64,000 nt of DNA from Pirellulaceae bacterium (GCA_026004775.1 BPJU01000010.1:1-64000); one strand, 5' to 3'; positions 8,864-18,164 are shown, counted from the first letter of the stretch. The notes: a model not told the origin generated them from the letters alone. Program-made: numbers and translations.

Positions 8864-9845
8864 TTGCCGGTTCCACGGTTGCCGGTACATCCAGTGCCAC
8901 CGGGTGGCTGTCGGCCTGGATATGGATGACCGATTCGACGCGTTGCGTATCGCCGCCGGTCCAGCGTACCGTAATAAAATGTGTGGTCTTGGCCGTCTGA
9001 TCGTCGAATTCGAAGTCGAACCCTTGGTCATCGGCGGTCACTTGACGAATGCGGCAGGGAGTGCGGCTGCGCACGAGGAGCTTCTTGGTGGGGTGGGGAT
9101 CCGCCGCTGAAGCCACCAGCACCAGTGGTGTGGGGCTGGCGGTAAGTGCAGCGCGGATGTAGCCTTCGACGGCCAACGGGATGATCCGGCGGTAGGTGTC
9201 GTTCGTGACCAGTTGGAGCTCTTCGGAAAAATGCCCGGCAGGAGCTTCGGGTTTTAATCGCACGTGCATTCGGTAGCGTACCTGGCCGGCCTGCCGCTGA
9301 TATTCTTCCAGTTCCACTTCCAAGAACCGGCAAGCACTTCGCACGTCCACGATCTGCCAGTCCATCCGCCCTGCATAGGCCACGTCCACCGTCACCTGAG
9401 GCCGCGTCCCGGCATCCACGTCGCCAAATTGCACAATACCCGGCTGGAAAACGACGTCGCTGCGGATGTAGGCGCGAACATGCAATTGGACTTCGGCATA
9501 GAACGGCTTGTCAAAGACGACCGTGATGGTGGCAGATCGTTCGCCCAGAAATGCGTGGGTGTTGAGCACGGCGACAATTTCGCTCTTGTCCCACGTCTTC
9601 AAAGTGCGCTCCGTAACCTGGGGAGTCGTACAGCCACAACTGCTGCGGACCGCAGCGATGTGCACGTCTTCTTTGTAAATATTTTGAAGTTCGAAGCGAT
9701 GAGCGATGTGGGCTCCTCGAGCCACCACACCAAAGTCGTGTTCGGTTTCGCGGAACATCTTCGCCGCCCACGACTGGCCCACCAACGTCTGAGCAACACC
9801 GGCTGATAGCCATCCGCACAGAAGCAGTAATAGTACGTTGCGCAC
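8841..9845 (-). CDS. DUF1573 family exported protein
   Basis: A 334-residue secreted protein with one clear DUF1573 module. The module opens HDFGVVARGAHIAHRFELQN and holds the hallmark SSCGCTTPQ cysteine motif. Two or more further immunoglobulin-like beta repeats follow. DUF1573 proteins are common in Planctomycetota and Bacteroidota and are thought to be extracytoplasmic, but no activity is established. I place the start at the GTG 9845 (or the TTG at 9848), because GGAGG lies 7-10 nt upstream and the hydrophobic signal segment NVLLLLLCGWLSAGVAQ follows at once. An upstream ATG at 9965 would add a basic, unlikely extension. Confidence 0.8.
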   Translation of the reverse strand: MRNVLLLLLCGWLSAGVAQTLVGQSWAAKMFRETEHDFGVVARGAHIAHRFELQNIYKEDVHIAAVRSSCGCTTPQVTERTLKTWDKSEIVAVLNTHAFLGERSATITVVFDKPFYAEVQLHVRAYIRSDVVFQPGIVQFGDVDAGTRPQVTVDVAYAGRMDWQIVDVRSACRFLEVELEEYQRQAGQVRYRMHVRLKPEAPAGHFSEELQLVTNDTYRRIIPLAVEGYIRAALTASPTPLVLVASAADPHPTKKLLVRSRTPCRIRQVTADDQGFDFEFDDQTAKTTHFITVRWTGGDTQRVESVIHIQADSHPVALDVPATVEPATTPASQR

Positions 9846-9848
9846 CAA

Positions 9849-10194
9849 TGACCAACCTCCCAAACTGCCGGCTTTCCGCCGTAGGAAAGCACCGCTGCAA
9901 CGGGCGGAGACGTACGAAATCCTAGAGGATGTTACTATTCCCGTCCGTCTTTTTCTTTTCGTCATTGCTTCCCAGCCGGTGGCACATTTTTTGGGTTGAG
10001 CTACGTACGAAACGTTCCAGGGTGGCGAGAAATTCTACCGGTCCTCCCAGGTTTATCCCCGTTACCGGGACAGCGGAAACTGCTGGCTCAATAACGGTTT
10101 CCTGATTTGCGGCGGTGGTTTAAGATGGCGGTGGGGAGACAGGATGCCGCAAAGGAGGTGCTCAACTATCCGAGCCACGATGGGAGGCGATAGG
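9849..10194. other. Divergent intergenic region between DUF1573 and thioredoxin/NHL genes
   Basis: About 350 bases with promoters presumed for both directions. A TGGCAC followed by TTGG (near 9979-9994) looks partly like a sigma54 site but lacks the GC of the -12 element. No small gene is supported. Confidence 0.4.
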
Positions 10195-12501
10195 ATGAAG
10201 CCAGATAGCAGCGTCCATGGGGCGTCGGTGTTCGGAATCATGGCCTTGGTGGCATGGCTGTTAGTAGCGGGTTGCGCTGGCGATCGCCCGGTACCGGCGC
10301 CCGGGCCGTCCGAGGATGGTGCCGCCGTTACCGGCCCCACCTCGGAAAGCTCGGCCCAGCCGCCGGCCCGTACTGTGGACGGTTCGGCGAACCCATCAGC
10401 ATCGCAACCGTCCCCTGCCCAACCCGCGACGCCCTCCATCCAGAACGGTGATCCCCCTATGACGGGAAGTGAAAAAGCTACGCCATCCGAAGATTCCGGA
10501 AACGAGACCGTGAAGATCGACCATCCGTTTCCGCGCCGCCTGGCGATGCCCGAGTTTCCCCGGTCGGCCGAGTGGCTCAACAGCAAACCGATGAAACTTT
10601 CCGACTTGCGGGGCAAGTTTGTGCTGTTGGATTTTTGGACTTACTGCTGCATTAACTGCATGCATATTTTGCCGGAGCTGAAGAAGCTGGAGCGGCGTTA
10701 TGCGAGCGAACTGGTGGTCATCGGCGTGCATTCGGCCAAGTTCGATAGTGAACAGGAGACCGAGAATATTGCCGCAGCGATTTTGCGGTATGAGATCGAG
10801 CATCCGGTTTTCAACGATCGCGATCATCAATACTGGGATACGCTGGGGGTGCGTAGCTGGCCGACGGTGGTGTTGATCGATCCGGAAGGGCAGGCGATCT
10901 GGGCTCGCGCCGGTGAGATTCAGGCTGAAGAGGTGGAGCAGGTATTGGAGCTGGCCATTCCCTTTTATGAGGCTCAGGGTAAGCTCGACCGGACACCTCT
11001 GCGATTCCCGCTGCTGGCCTACAAGAGTCCGCGAACGCCGTTGCGGTTTCCCGGCAAAGTTCTGGCTGACGAAAAAAGTGATCGGCTTTTCATCGCCGAC
11101 ACCAACCATAATCGCATTGTGGTGGCGACACTCGATGGCCGACTGGTGGACGTCATCGGCAGCGGGCGGCAGGGCGCCGGCGATGGCTCCTTCGAGCAGT
11201 GCTCATTCAATAAACCGCAAGGTATGGCGCTTCATGAAAATATTTTGTATGTGGCGGACACGGAGAATCACTTGATTCGGAAAGTTGATTTGGCGGCTCG
11301 CCAAGTCCAGACCATAGCGGGAACGGGGGTACAGGGGCGGAATCCCTGGCCGGGTTTGGAGTCGTTGTCTCCTTTGAGTCCATTACCGCAGCAATGGATT
11401 GGACCTCCCCGTCAAACAGCGCTCAACAGCCCATGGGATCTGTTGGTGCACGACGGAGCGTTGTATATCGCCATGGCGGGCCCGCATCAGATTTGGAAAA
11501 TGCCGCTCGACGAATCGCAAATCGGCCCTTACGCGGGGAACGGTCGTGAAGACATCGTCGATGGGCCGTTATTGCCGCCGCGGCCCTACGAGTTGGGTTC
11601 AGCATCCTTTGCGCAGCCAAGCGGTTTGAGCACCGACGGAACGTGGCTGTATGTGGCGGACAGCGAAGGTAGCTCGATCCGCGCTGTACCATTCGATCCT
11701 GCTCAACCGGTGCGCACCGTGGTCGGCACGGCGCATCTGCCTTATGCGCGACTTTTCACCTTTGGCGACCGGGATGGGGACCGAGAAGAAGTGCTTCTCC
11801 AACACTGTCTGGCGGTGCTCTATCATGACGGCAAGATATATGTGGCTGACACTTATAACAACAAGATCAAGGAGGTGGATGCCCAGACGGGCCGGACGCG
11901 GACGATCGCCGGGACGGGCAACCCAGGTTCCAGCGACGATCCGGCTGAGTTTTATGAGCCGGGGGGCTTGGCCCTGGCGGCCGGCAAACTTTACGTAGCG
12001 GACACGAATAACCACTTGATTCGCACTATCGACCTGGCAACCGGCAAAGTTTCTACACTGACCATTCAGGGTCTGGAGCCGCCGGCTCAGGCGCCGCCTG
12101 CGCCTCCGGCCGATTCCCCGCCGGTTCGACTAACGGAAACGGTTTGGAAAGTTCAGAACGACCATGCTTTGATGAGGATCGACCTGGCACTGGCTCCGGG
12201 CTGGAAACTGAGCAGCGAAGCGCCGGTGGAGTTGTGGATCGAAGCGGAAGGTTCGAATCCGGGATTCGACGCGTCGGCTCTCGGCTACCGCTCGGTGACT
12301 CCCGCCGCCGAATCTCAAATCGCTCTGGATTTGCCCGTGCGCAGTACAGGCACAGGACAATTGACCGTGACGCTGGTCGTTTACTATTGCCAATCGGAAG
12401 AAGGGTTGTGCCGCGCCGCCAGCGCGGCTTGGCAGATTCCCTACCGGTTGGCCTCCACTGAAGGAGAATCGCCGCTGGTGCTGCGGCACCGCATCGAATA
12501 G
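10195..12501 (+). CDS. Thioredoxin-like / NHL-repeat lipoprotein (NHLRC2-like)
   Basis: A 768-residue protein. The start at 10195 follows GGGAGG and gives a lipoprotein signal peptide with lipobox LVAGC (Cys near residue 24). After a Pro/Ser-rich spacer comes a thioredoxin-fold domain, GKFVLLDFWTYCCINCMHIL, with a CCINC redox motif, then VRSWPTVVLIDPEGQA carrying the cis-Pro. The rest is a beta-propeller of NHL repeats (for example LFIADTNHNRIVVA, LYVADTENHLIRKVD, IYVADTYNNKIKEVD), followed by a C-terminal beta domain. The order matches animal NHLRC2-type proteins. It probably acts as a membrane-tethered extracytoplasmic thiol oxidoreductase. The next two genes are also thioredoxin-related. 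Confidence 0.85.
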   Translation: MKPDSSVHGASVFGIMALVAWLLVAGCAGDRPVPAPGPSEDGAAVTGPTSESSAQPPARTVDGSANPSASQPSPAQPATPSIQNGDPPMTGSEKATPSEDSGNETVKIDHPFPRRLAMPEFPRSAEWLNSKPMKLSDLRGKFVLLDFWTYCCINCMHILPELKKLERRYASELVVIGVHSAKFDSEQETENIAAAILRYEIEHPVFNDRDHQYWDTLGVRSWPTVVLIDPEGQAIWARAGEIQAEEVEQVLELAIPFYEAQGKLDRTPLRFPLLAYKSPRTPLRFPGKVLADEKSDRLFIADTNHNRIVVATLDGRLVDVIGSGRQGAGDGSFEQCSFNKPQGMALHENILYVADTENHLIRKVDLAARQVQTIAGTGVQGRNPWPGLESLSPLSPLPQQWIGPPRQTALNSPWDLLVHDGALYIAMAGPHQIWKMPLDESQIGPYAGNGREDIVDGPLLPPRPYELGSASFAQPSGLSTDGTWLYVADSEGSSIRAVPFDPAQPVRTVVGTAHLPYARLFTFGDRDGDREEVLLQHCLAVLYHDGKIYVADTYNNKIKEVDAQTGRTRTIAGTGNPGSSDDPAEFYEPGGLALAAGKLYVADTNNHLIRTIDLATGKVSTLTIQGLEPPAQAPPAPPADSPPVRLTETVWKVQNDHALMRIDLALAPGWKLSSEAPVELWIEAEGSNPGFDASALGYRSVTPAAESQIALDLPVRSTGTGQLTVTLVVYYCQSEEGLCRAASAAWQIPYRLASTEGESPLVLRHRIE

Positions 12502-12514
12502 TTTGCCGGCACGT

Positions 12515-12979
12515 TTAGGAGCGATCTGTGTTCGTTTTTTGAGGGGCGAAGTGAATCGAGCAGCGATCATTGTCGCATTGGGCATGGCGGCGCCACAGTA
12601 AATAGCGGCGGCGAGCCACGTATCGATAAAGGGCCTGCCAAAGCGGCAGCGTGCCGGGCAGGTGCAGCAGGGGCGCACACCACCATAATCGAGGCAATCG
12701 ACGCGACAGGTATCGCAGTGCAGCAGCACCGCCGTGTCGGCGTCCGTGTCGATCGATGACGTACATCTGTTCCATAAGCTGGTCGTGACTAAGATCCGGA
12801 TATCGCTCGGCTACGCGAGGATCGTGCAGGGAGATGAACGCCAAACGTCCGGCACCGTCCCACCGCGCCAATCGCTGGACTTGGGCGCAGCAAAAACGAC
12901 ACTGGCCGTCATAAATGACCACGTCGGCTTCAGGCAGTTCCTCTACCGATGGCAGCCGTTGTTGGGCGTCGCTGTCCAC
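12515..12979 (-). CDS. DCC family (DUF393) thiol-disulfide oxidoreductase-like protein
   Basis: A 154-residue DUF393 protein. The family name comes from the D-x-x-C-x-x-C motif, seen here as VIYDGQCRFCCAQV. The later conserved DRHGRRHGGAAALRYL and the Trp-rich helical part are also present. It is a predicted cytoplasmic thioredoxin-like protein of unknown substrate. The start is a GTG at 12979, with GGGAGGAA about 9 nt upstream. It ends 13 bp from the convergent thioredoxin/NHL gene and is divergent from the Sec-containing thioredoxin-like gene, so three thiol-redox genes sit together. Confidence 0.85.
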   Translation of the reverse strand: MDSDAQQRLPSVEELPEADVVIYDGQCRFCCAQVQRLARWDGAGRLAFISLHDPRVAERYPDLSHDQLMEQMYVIDRHGRRHGGAAALRYLSRRLPRLWWCAPLLHLPGTLPLWQALYRYVARRRYLLWRRHAQCDNDRCSIHFAPQKTNTDRS

Positions 12980-13241
12980 TGCGTGTTGTTCCTCCCACGG
13001 GCAGACTGGTGGCTTGATCCGGCAACCCTTTCATCCAAAGGCTAGCAGCCGGCCAAGCGCGGCCCGATCGTCTATCCCGTCCGATGCGTCCGGCGGGCAT
13101 GGCTGTCTTGTTAACCGCGACCACCCAAATAATATTAACGGGACCGGCTGGTGCTGGGGCAGGTCGATTTGTCACCGAATTTGCCTGCACGAGCCGAGCA
13201 GCAGGTGTCAGGGTGTAACAAAGTCAGGAGAAGGTTTGCCG

Positions 13242-14480
13242 ATGAAAACGCAGTCCTGGTTCGCCTTCGGCTGGATGGCCTTAGGGATGACGCTGTTCGG
13301 TTGGGTGGCTGGCGTGGTGAAAGCCCAGGAGGATTGGCGGCGCGAGGCTCGCCAATACGGCTGGCTGCTGAACTTGCCGGAGGCGTTCCGCGTGGCGCAA
13401 CAGACCAACCGCCCGCTGATGGTCGTCATTCGCTGCATCCCGTGAACGGCTTGCAGTGAATTCGACGGGCAGGTTGTCCGTCTTCGCCACATCCGTGACA
13501 TTGCCGACCGATTTGTCCGCGTGCGTTTGGGCCAGATCGATGACCTGGACTTGAATTTGTTCCAGTTCGACCTGGACCTTACGTTCTGTGTGTTTTTCCT
13601 GAACGCGGAGGGGCACGTTTACGCGCGCTACGGCTCGCGTGACGAAACCAGTCCCGACGCTCGACAGTCTCTGGAAGGGCTGCGTTACACGATGTTGAGC
13701 GTGTTGGCAACTTGGGAAAACAGCGCGCAACGTGTGGCCCCAAGGCGGTTTCCGGAGCCGCTGGTTATCCGTGCCATGCGAGGTTCGCAAGGTTTTGGAC
13801 GCTGTGTCCACTGCCATGAGGCGCGTGAACTGATCGATGCACAGAGGCGGCAAAATGGCCAGTGGGACGAGCGGACGGTGTATCGTTATCCGCTGCCGGA
13901 TAATTTAGGGGTGAGGATGGAGGTGGATCGGGGCAACGTGGTGGAGAGTGTCGAACCAGGTACTCCGGCGGCTCGGCTCGGATTGCTTCCGGGTGACCGT
14001 ATCGAGGAAGTGGACGGGGTGCCGATCCATTCGCTGGCTGATTTTCAATTCGCCCTGGATGCTGCGCCGGATACGGGCACGATTCCGGTTGAGTGGTGCC
14101 GCGGGCAGGAAAGGCGTCACGGTCAGCTCGAACTGGCTCGGGGTTGGCGGCGAGCTGACATCACTTGGCGCGCGTCGCTGTATAAATTCGTCGCATCACC
14201 TCGGCTTTTCGGGCCGGACCTTGACCCGGAGGAAAAGGCGGCCTTGGGCTTGACCCCGACACGGCTAGCCTTTCGAGCCATGCCGACTCTTTCCGAACAG
14301 GCGCGCTCGGCCGGTATTCAAGAAAATGATATTATTCTGGGATTTGACGATCGAGACTTACATATGAACGTGCGTGAGTTTTGGAGATATGTTCGCAAGA
14401 ACTATTACATCGGTGAGACGGTGATCGTCAATCTCATACGTGATGGACAAACCATGCGGATTCCGATGACGCTGCGATAA
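13242..14480 (+). CDS. Probable selenoprotein: exported thioredoxin-like protein with CxxCH and two PDZ domains
   Basis: Read through an in-frame TGA (13443-13445) this is 412 residues with Sec at position 68. Residues 1-28 form a signal peptide (ALGMTLFGWVAGVVKAQ). A thioredoxin-like segment follows, with the redox stretch VIRC-I-P-U-T-A-C: Cys65, Sec68 and Cys71. After the TGA the same frame is open for 344 codons and continues the family-like DGQVVRLRHIRDIADRFVRV. Further on are a CVHCH motif (188-192), a PDZ domain (about 222-298, ESVEPGTPAARLGLLPGDRI) and a second PDZ-like domain to the end. AGGAG lies 11 nt before the ATG. A SECIS-like hairpin starts 18 nt after the TGA. If Sec is not inserted, the product is only 67 residues. 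Alternatives are a nonsense mutation or a base error at a Cys codon. Confidence 0.75.
13464..13482 (+). promoter_or_regulatory. Candidate bacterial SECIS hairpin
   Basis: Stem GACGGGC (13464-13470) pairs with GTCCGTC (13476-13482) as seven base pairs including one G-U, closing a five-base AGGTT loop. A GAA at 13458-13460 can extend the stem with the TTC at 13483-13485 across a 3-nt bulge. The stem begins 18 nt after the TGA and the loop 25 nt after it. An apical loop containing GGU at such a distance is how SelB-binding elements look in bacterial Sec genes such as E. coli fdhF. Confidence 0.65.
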
Positions 14481-14618
14481 GGGGCTTATTTATCCCAGAT
14501 CGAACACGGTTTCTACTATGCTATCCAGTTTCACATTTGCTGGATGAGAGAGAATTACGATTGGGGTACGAACCTTCATCCGGAGTTTTGCGGCGATTCG
14601 GGCGGCACTCAACGGCGT

Positions 14619-16652
14619 TTAACCGCGTGGATTCCGCGGGAACTTGAAGAACGGCAATCGGACACCTCGTACCGAAAACCGATCGGCTCGGAGCGAGGGG
14701 GGCGGCAGGAAACCGGCAGCACCGGACTTGGTCACTACGTCGTCCTGATCCACCCCGTCGCCGCTCACACCAAAGCCGCCTACCAGAATGGTGCTCTTGT
14801 AAATGGGGGTAGCTCCGGGAAAGAACACCACGCCGTTCTGGTTCTGGAGATTCGTCGGCTGGCGGAAGTTCCGCATAACGTTGAACGAATTGAACATCAG
14901 GGCGCTGGTGGTAGTCGAAGAATATGTGGAGGCGGGCAGTGGTGCCCCGAGGTTCTCAGCTGTCGAGGGATTGATCCCAGGATCGCGCAGCGACGAAAAG
15001 GCTCCGGGTAGCGAACCTTCCACGCCGGACGGATAGCGAGGAGCTGCCAGGAAGCGGAAGGTACGGCTGGTAAGCGCTGCGGCAATGGGAACCGAGACGT
15101 CGGGCACAGAGTCCTTATTGTCATCGACACGGTCGAAGCTGACGATCTGTGCCGGATCGCTGTAGTAGGCCATGTTCCGCGCCTTGGCGACTGCCACATC
15201 GATCGAAAACACTGTGGCATCGGGCATCCGATACAGGCCCAGGACATTGCCGTCCAGGTCGGTCACCGCAAACACCATCCGCGTGCGCGCCCCGGGGCGG
15301 CCGTTGGGCTGGAGTCGAATCTGGGCTCGTACGCGATCGGCTTCGGCAATGGCCTGATTGATAATCCGTTCGACGTCCGCGGCCGTCAGTGAACCAGAGC
15401 CATGGGGCATGACGAGCCACCCGTCAGGAACGGGCAGGCCGCTGAGATAAAAAATGTTGTCCGCCAGCGTGGCCGGATCGCCATCCGGTCCGGGGTCGAC
15501 GAACTGATCGGCACCACTAGCGGGATCCCCAACGCCGACGCTCTGGCCGACTTTCAACAAAGTTTGGACGCCCGACAGCCGGTTCGAACGTGTAGGATGG
15601 GGGCCGAAGATTTCCAAGGTTACGCCCACCAGGTCGATCCGGCCAAACGGCAGGTCGAAGCCGGCTAGCGCGGGCACACCGTTGATCGCGTCCACTTTGG
15701 CTTGGGCAGCACTGCTGCCGCCGGCTGCCGCGAACGCGATCCATTCGGATTCCAGCACGCGCGCCGCGTTGGTTCTTGCATAGGCCGTTTGCCCTACGTT
15801 GGCCACAAACCCCTGTTCAAACGTGGCAAAACCATCAGGTCCGGGAAAGAACACTCCGATCCCTCCGACCAGTCGCCCGTTCTTGTAAAGTGGAATACCT
15901 CCGGGCAGCGTGGCGATACCGCGGGATTGGGCTGTGACGAGGATCTTGGATTGGAAACCGTACGATTCGGGGGCAAAGAGTTCCTTGCCGGCTGGCACGA
16001 ACGCCGGATCGATATTGAACCGCGTGCTGAGAACGATGTCATCAGCCGTTCCTTTGATGCCGTCGGCACCCGGATGGAGAAGACTATCGCGGTTCGTCTG
16101 TTCGATCCCGAATAGATCTACAACCGGTGTGTGCAGTACGTCCGGCGGAAAGTGTCCGCCCAAGCCCACCGGAGCTACAAGCCCCGGTCCGCGAAGAGGG
16201 GAACTCGGATCGGGAATGTTGGGGTTTGATTCGACTTCGCGCTGAGTAATCGTCGACTGGCTGATAAAGCGTATGGTGCGTGAGGTGATGGGCGCGGTGT
16301 CGTTGGCGAAGAAAGCAGCTGTGCGGGCTTTGGCCACCGCTCCGTCGATGGCGAACACAAAGTCGGCTGTGCGTTCATCGACGGCTCCCACCTTGTAGGT
16401 GGCCAGTACGTCGTCTTCGGCCCGTACACCCAAGATCCTTCCGTTGCGATCCACCACGGCGATAATCGCATCTTCACTGGCTGATGCCGCGGCAGCCCGC
16501 TCCAACAACCGGCATACTTCATGCGCGGTAAGCTCGGGGCTAACCACCTGAGCGGGACACGACATCACCAGCCGGGATTCCAGGCTTTCAACGGTCAGCC
16601 TGCGCCGGGTGTTACGTGCCTCCTTGCGTCGCTTGCGAAATAATCCCCACAT
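14619..16652 (-). CDS. Secreted protein with two GlcG/HbpS (DUF336) domains
   Basis: A 677-residue protein with two copies of the heme-binding GlcG/HbpS-like fold. The first runs from LTAHEVCRLLERAAAAS through GRLVGGIGVFF (about 42-290). The second runs from LTAADVERIINQAIAEADRV through ILVGGFGVSGDGVDQDDV to the end. Long inserts containing surface loops split each domain. The N-terminus KRRKEARNTRRRLTVESLESRLVMS is a planctomycete export-type leader (LExRxxLS motif) rather than a classical signal peptide. GGGGAG precedes the ATG by 7 nt. HbpS binds heme or cobalamin-like ligands in actinobacteria; the ligand here is unknown. The gene is divergent from pfk. Confidence 0.75.
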   Translation of the reverse strand: MWGLFRKRRKEARNTRRRLTVESLESRLVMSCPAQVVSPELTAHEVCRLLERAAAASASEDAIIAVVDRNGRILGVRAEDDVLATYKVGAVDERTADFVFAIDGAVAKARTAAFFANDTAPITSRTIRFISQSTITQREVESNPNIPDPSSPLRGPGLVAPVGLGGHFPPDVLHTPVVDLFGIEQTNRDSLLHPGADGIKGTADDIVLSTRFNIDPAFVPAGKELFAPESYGFQSKILVTAQSRGIATLPGGIPLYKNGRLVGGIGVFFPGPDGFATFEQGFVANVGQTAYARTNAARVLESEWIAFAAAGGSSAAQAKVDAINGVPALAGFDLPFGRIDLVGVTLEIFGPHPTRSNRLSGVQTLLKVGQSVGVGDPASGADQFVDPGPDGDPATLADNIFYLSGLPVPDGWLVMPHGSGSLTAADVERIINQAIAEADRVRAQIRLQPNGRPGARTRMVFAVTDLDGNVLGLYRMPDATVFSIDVAVAKARNMAYYSDPAQIVSFDRVDDNKDSVPDVSVPIAAALTSRTFRFLAAPRYPSGVEGSLPGAFSSLRDPGINPSTAENLGAPLPASTYSSTTTSALMFNSFNVMRNFRQPTNLQNQNGVVFFPGATPIYKSTILVGGFGVSGDGVDQDDVVTKSGAAGFLPPPSLRADRFSVRGVRLPFFKFPRNPRG

Positions 16653-16955
16653 AGCGGCTCTCCCCGTTTGGTACCCGAGCCTGGTTGTGCCGCAACGGGT
16701 ATGTGCGTGGCGGCTGCTTCGAGTGTTGGTTCCTACTAGGTCTCGGCACGGAAAAGTCCTTCTATCCAGAAAAATCAGCGCAATAGGCAGATTTTGGCTG
16801 CATATAAAAGTCGCCGGATTTGGCGGGCGTTTTGCAGTAGCCTATGTTTGTTCGACGAGCTTCCAGGTTCGGCAAAATAGGCAAAATACAGCAAAGGCCC
16901 TCCTTTAAGCAATATTGACCGCTCAGGTATTGAACCGTCCATTGTGGGGACACTT
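16653..16955. other. Divergent intergenic region between GlcG-domain gene and pfk
   Basis: About 300 bases, visibly more AT-rich than its surroundings in the middle. It should hold both promoters. I see no gene or strong hairpin. Confidence 0.4.
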
Positions 16956-18164
16956 ATGAAACGCAAACGACTGGGGATTCTGACGGCCGGTGGCGACTGC
17001 CCGGGGTTGAACGCAGTGATTCGGGGAGCCGTGAAGGCCGCGCATCGTCACGGTTACGAAATCTTCGGCTTTTTGAGGGGGTTCGAGGGGCTGGTCGAAC
17101 CGGTGACGTACATTCCGCTTACGGCTCGCAACACGACCGGTATCCTGAGTCAGGGCGGCACGATTCTGGGCACGACGAACAAGGGACGCTTTGCCGCACG
17201 AGCGGGCGTCGACCAACGGGTGGATTTGGATCCGGTGCTGATGGCCGAGGTGCAGGCGACGTGCGAACAGCTCGAGCTGGCGGGGCTGATTTGCGTGGGA
17301 GGGGACGGGTCGTTGACCGTCGCCCAGCAATTTTTCGAATGGGGGATTCCGGTAGTTGGGGTACCCAAGACGATCGATAACGACTTGTCGGCTACTGCGT
17401 TTACCTTCGGGTTTGATAGCGCCGTGGCATGTGCGACGGACGCTCTGGACCGGTTACATACGACGGCGGCCAGCCATGAGCGGGTGATGGTGCTGGAGGT
17501 GATGGGCCGACATGCCGGGTGGATTGCGCTGTACGCCGGCATTGCCGGCGGCAGCGACGTTATCCTCCTGCCGGAGATTGATTGGACGTACGAGGCTTTG
17601 TGCCGCAAGATTCTGGAGCGCGAACAGGAGGGCAAGCGATTCACGGTGATTGTGGTGGCTGAAGGAGCCACGTTACCCGACGGTCGTATGGTTGCGTCGG
17701 GCAACGCGGCAGGCTGCCGGCAGGTGCGCTTGGGAGGTATCGGCACGATCGTGGCTGGGGAGATCGAGCGGCGATTGCACCGTGAAACACGCGTGGTCGT
17801 ATTAGGACATTTGCAACGAGGCGGCGCGCCGACGGCCTTCGACCGAGTGTTGGCCACTCAGTTCGGGGCGCACGCGGTGAGATTAGTAATCCAGAGGCGA
17901 TTCGGCCAGATGGTCTGTTACCGCCCGCCGGAGATCACCAGTGTTCCGATTGCCGAGGCGGTGCGGAGTTTATCGCGAGTGGACGTCCATGGCTCGGCTG
18001 TTCAAGCGGCCCGGGCATTAGGCATCAGCTTCGGAGACGAACTGGATCCGACCCCGCCGTTCCAGGAGGATGTACAAACCGGCGATATGTCTCTTATGGC
18101 GTTGTGCGGAGAGCCAGAAACCGAGCGAGAGTCGATGGCACTTAGTGCGCGTGAACCGAAGTAA
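16956..18164 (+). CDS. pfkA: 6-phosphofructokinase
   Basis: Glycolytic enzyme that phosphorylates fructose 6-phosphate at C1. The protein has 402 residues, longer than the usual 320 of E. coli PfkA and typical of the long bacterial group. Motifs: LTAGGDCPGLNAVIRG at the nucleotide loop, CVGGDGSLTVA, the catalytic VPKTIDNDLSATAFTFG, VMGRHAGWIALY, and LGHLQRGGAPTAFDR. The Gly of GGDGS favours ATP over pyrophosphate, whereas the Lys of PKTIDND is the residue usual in PPi-dependent or group III enzymes, so the phosphate donor needs testing. The ATG at 16956 has GGGGA 5 nt upstream; a GTG at 16944 is in frame. Confidence 0.93.
   Translation: MKRKRLGILTAGGDCPGLNAVIRGAVKAAHRHGYEIFGFLRGFEGLVEPVTYIPLTARNTTGILSQGGTILGTTNKGRFAARAGVDQRVDLDPVLMAEVQATCEQLELAGLICVGGDGSLTVAQQFFEWGIPVVGVPKTIDNDLSATAFTFGFDSAVACATDALDRLHTTAASHERVMVLEVMGRHAGWIALYAGIAGGSDVILLPEIDWTYEALCRKILEREQEGKRFTVIVVAEGATLPDGRMVASGNAAGCRQVRLGGIGTIVAGEIERRLHRETRVVVLGHLQRGGAPTAFDRVLATQFGAHAVRLVIQRRFGQMVCYRPPEITSVPIAEAVRSLSRVDVHGSAVQAARALGISFGDELDPTPPFQEDVQTGDMSLMALCGEPETERESMALSAREPK

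Noticed and set aside
9979-9996. Possible sigma54 promoter (TGGCAC...TTGG)
   Set aside because: The invariant GC of the -12 element is GG here, so it does not meet the consensus.
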